Source: Candidatus Korarchaeum sp.
GTDB taxonomy: Archaea > Korarchaeota > Korarchaeia > Korarchaeales > Korarchaeaceae
NCBI GenBank assembly: GCA_038888615.1
Contig: JAWAID010000002.1
Location: 461,594-525,593 of the forward strand
DNA length: 64,000 bases
Reading direction: 5' to 3'
Under the pieces are notes generated by a model that saw only the letters and a list, made by a program, of their open reading frames with translations, made no database searches and was not told where the DNA came from. Both the position numbers and the translations under genes were made by a program. Shown piece by piece: positions 61,910 through 64,000 of the stretch (position 1 is the first letter of the stretch; every line of letters starts with the position of its first letter).

Positions 61910-62305
61910 GCTCCTCTTAACGGCATAAGATCCTCAGAGAACCTAGAGCAGCGCATCTCTTCGTGCTAACGGTCTCATCACGCCAACATACCCCAAATCG
62001 ATAGTGAGACTGCCTCCGTCCTCTTCTGTAGTCGATCTGGCTTCAAGAGAAGATCTATTGCCCCTTAGGGCTTTCCAGTGTGACATACGTGATCATGGAG
62101 TTTCCATTCTCCTCAAGAGGGGAGAGGCTTTCCCAATGACCGAAAAGAGCGCCTCCATGAAAAGCTTCCGGACCTAATGTTCGAGAGATGTTCCGGAGTC
62201 TAGGCGACTCCTGCATAAGTCTAGCGTATACTCTTTCCCAATGGATCCAGCTCCCACGCTTCATGGAACAGCACTGATTATAAAATATGCTCCCCGTCAA
62301 CTGTA
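61910..62305. other. Intergenic, no recognised feature
   Basis: About 400 bases with short frames lacking conserved content. Confidence 0.35.
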
Positions 62306-62761
62306 ATGCCCACCAGGACCTCAGCTCTGTTAATACTCCTGTTGGCTCTGATACTAGGGGCTTACTACGTCAACGACGTGATCTCCTCAGCTAGGAGGAT
62401 AGAGGTAAGGCTAGCGGGAGCCGAGCTCAGGGGAGCTAGTCTCGAGAAAGCCACAATAGACTTCATGCTCAACGTTACCAACCCAACGGGCTACGGATAT
62501 GAGGCTGAGCTCGTTAAGTACGATATCTACCTGCAGGACATCAGGATAGGGAACGGCAGCATAGAGGGGGTTAAGCTACCGCCCAAGTCCTCCGTTATGG
62601 AGCACGCTATAACCGAGATCCGTTACTCGGAGCTCAGTGGTGCCCTGTTATCAGCCCTAATGAGCGGGAGGTTCGAGGTCAACGTGACAGGTTACGTCAG
62701 GGTTAAAGCCCTCATCTTTTCAGTGGACCTGAGGTTCTCGGAGGTGAGGAGCTTCCCATGA
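62306..62761 (+). CDS. LEA14-like (WHy-domain) membrane-anchored protein
   Basis: 151 residues: an N-terminal transmembrane helix (SALLILLLALILGAYYV) then one beta-sandwich domain of the LEA14/WHy type, with DFMLNVTNPTGYGYEAELVK (NPxxY-like), LPPKSSVMEHAITEIRY and a regular strand end. Archaeal members are exposed on the outer face; the role is unknown. ATG 62306 follows a short TATA-like region. Confidence 0.75.
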   Translation: MPTRTSALLILLLALILGAYYVNDVISSARRIEVRLAGAELRGASLEKATIDFMLNVTNPTGYGYEAELVKYDIYLQDIRIGNGSIEGVKLPPKSSVMEHAITEIRYSELSGALLSALMSGRFEVNVTGYVRVKALIFSVDLRFSEVRSFP

Positions 62762-62766
62762 TCCCA

Positions 62767-62900
62767 TTACACTAGTTTCGCTATTCTAATCCTAAGATCG
62801 GCGCCTTTCAGCGTACCCACTACCTCCTTGAATCTCTCGATAGCTACCCCCGCATCCTCCTTCGTATTCTGCGTCGGTAAGGCCCACTGGTCCTTGCTGA
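62767..62900 (-). pseudogene. C-terminal gene relic
   Basis: Minus strand reads DQWALPTQNTKEDAGVAIER then FKEVVGTLKGADLRIRIA and a stop at 62767-62769. It has the look of a conserved protein tail, but the upstream part is gone. Family not recognised. Confidence 0.35.
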
Positions 62901-63300
62901 GTTATGACATTTCCTATCCAACAAGTAAGGGATGACTAGTCCTTCATCGGAATTCGCGAGAACAGCGTAACTGAGCCCGAGGGTCAGCCCCCGCATCAGT
63001 CCTCACGTTATCCCCTTGGGTTGGGGTGATCCCTCACCCTGAGGAAACGCCGTTATCCCCAGTGAGAGCATCTTAAGTATCCCGAGTTACCTGGGGATAC
63101 TATAAGCTCCCCAGGTGAGGCAACACCTATCTAGCTAATGTAATTCCGATGAAGCGGTCCTTCCCCACCCTCCGTATACAGGTTCGCTTGCCCGCGTTCT
63201 TGGACCTCTCACCCTACGTTATGCCCAACACGGTTAACCTGACTCAAGTCAGAACAGTAACGTTCTTCACCGGCTGAGGCGTAACGCCGGCCCACTAGGT
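62901..63300. other. Intergenic, no recognised gene
   Basis: About 400 bases with no convincing content; a TATA-like GGTTTTAAAGG lies at its right edge (63298-63308) in front of the methyltransferase gene. Confidence 0.35.
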
Positions 63301-63327
63301 TTTAAAGGATTAGGGGTAGGCTGATAG

Positions 63328-64000
63328 GTGGACCCCGTAGGAATCTTTGATGTATCCTTAGCGAGGTACATGCCTGAGGGGATCCCATATCCCCTCACGA
63401 GGGCCTACAGCTCGTTCGCGAGAAGCAGGATAATGAGGGACTTCTACAGGAAGGTAGCGGAGGAGGTAGCTTTCGAGTTAAGCTGTAGGAGGATACTGGA
63501 CATCGGCACGGGCCCTGGGTACCTTCCGCTTGAGGTAGCGAAGCTCGTAGAGGGGGCTGAAGTAGTCGGAATCGATATATCCGGGGACATGATAAGGATC
63601 GCCAGGAGGAATGCTGAGAGGGAGATGCTATCTGAAAGGGTTGAGTTCCTCGTGATGGACGCTAACAACATGTCCTTCAGGAACTCCTCATTCGATCTAA
63701 TCCTCAGCACGGGTTCGCTCCATCACTGGAAGAGGCCCCTCCAAGTCCTAAGCGAGATAAGGAGGGTGCTGAAGGAGGGAGGGCAGGCTTGGATATACGA
63801 CCTGAGGAGAGATGCTCCGAGGGAGCTGATCGCAGCGAAACTGAGGGAGTACGGTTACGGAGGGGCGATGAGCTCAATCCTCTCCAGTTTAGTGAGGCTC
63901 CACTCCGGGATATCCCTTGGGGAGCTGATGAGCATCGTAGATGAGACGAGACTCCTATTCAGAGGGTACAGTATCGAGGAGGACTGGTGTTCCTTCCCGG
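63328..64000 (+). CDS. SAM-dependent methyltransferase (class I), 3' end outside window
   Basis: At least 224 residues, open to the window end. ILDIGTGPGYLPLEVA is motif I, VVGIDISGDMIRIARRN follows, and VMDANNMSFRNSSFDLIL and GSLHHWKRP continue the UbiE/SAM-methyltransferase fold. It methylates a small molecule; the substrate is not readable. The GTG at 63328 is chosen for its TATA box 20-30 nt upstream. Confidence 0.85.
   Translation, partial: MDPVGIFDVSLARYMPEGIPYPLTRAYSSFARSRIMRDFYRKVAEEVAFELSCRRILDIGTGPGYLPLEVAKLVEGAEVVGIDISGDMIRIARRNAEREMLSERVEFLVMDANNMSFRNSSFDLILSTGSLHHWKRPLQVLSEIRRVLKEGGQAWIYDLRRDAPRELIAAKLREYGYGGAMSSILSSLVRLHSGISLGELMSIVDETRLLFRGYSIEEDWCSFP

Overview
The window reads as a hyperthermophilic archaeon. 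Most arginine codons are AGG, ribosome-binding sites are GGTG/GGAGGT-like, TATA boxes are archaeal, many starts are TTG or GTG, and two HerA-NurA repair modules, a fused ferritin-encapsulin like that of Pyrococcus furiosus, and a relic of archaeal ESCRT-III (CdvB) are present. The mixture fits a Korarchaeum-like or other TACK lineage, but no rRNA or tRNA is present to prove it. I found no tRNA, rRNA or CRISPR array.

Layout. 0-1.2 kb: a glycosyltransferase. 1.3-5.5 kb: a sulfate-activation cluster (RHH regulator, ATP sulfurylase, alkaline-phosphatase-superfamily hydrolase, APS kinase, TSUP permease); its two promoters share a repeated AT-rich motif that may be an operator. 5.5-7.1 kb: decayed DNA with a broken HEPN/MNT pair. 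7.1-11.9 kb: YkgJ protein, FG-GAP surface protein, B3/4 protein and a DDAH-like hydrolase. 12-24 kb: a gene graveyard with stop-interrupted surface proteins, two TnpB elements, intact and broken HEPN/MNT and PaREP1 genes, a CPBP protease and an archaeal AAA ATPase with a broken partial copy.

24-30.4 kb: a defence/repair-like block holding HerA-NurA pair 1, an MNT/HEPN pair, then a tight two-gene operon of a winged-helix-like protein and a P-loop ATPase that carries a probable PD-(D/E)XK nuclease domain. This last pair is my best candidate for an undescribed system. 30.4-44.3 kb is mostly metabolic: MFS transporter, encapsulin, SDR, GcvPA/GcvPB-like pair with a COG3199 kinase-like gene, another SDR, an LRV solenoid protein, rubredoxin, a Cys phosphatase, an LDH2-family dehydrogenase and a 2-isopropylmalate-synthase homologue that has lost its catalytic residues. 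44.8-52.3 kb: HerA-NurA pair 2 (HerA split by an intein exactly in the Walker A loop), a possible CARF-like winged-helix regulator, Lrp, bacterioferritin-like protein, and a lipoate-ligase operon (unknown gene, LplA, LplB) that could serve a glycine cleavage system.

52.3-59.4 kb: a second graveyard (CdvB/ABC-permease chimera, Na+/H+ antiporter, MFS transporter near or holding a TnpB-derived mini-element, surface adhesin) surrounding one intact P-type proton ATPase. 59.5-64 kb: UPF0282 metallo-beta-lactamase protein, a MntA-HepT toxin-antitoxin pair, a LEA14-like protein and a methyltransferase cut by the window end.

Two themes run through the window: repeated HEPN/nucleotidyltransferase cassettes (eight loci, about half broken) and TnpB elements whose right ends keep a covarying hairpin, as expected of an omega-RNA.
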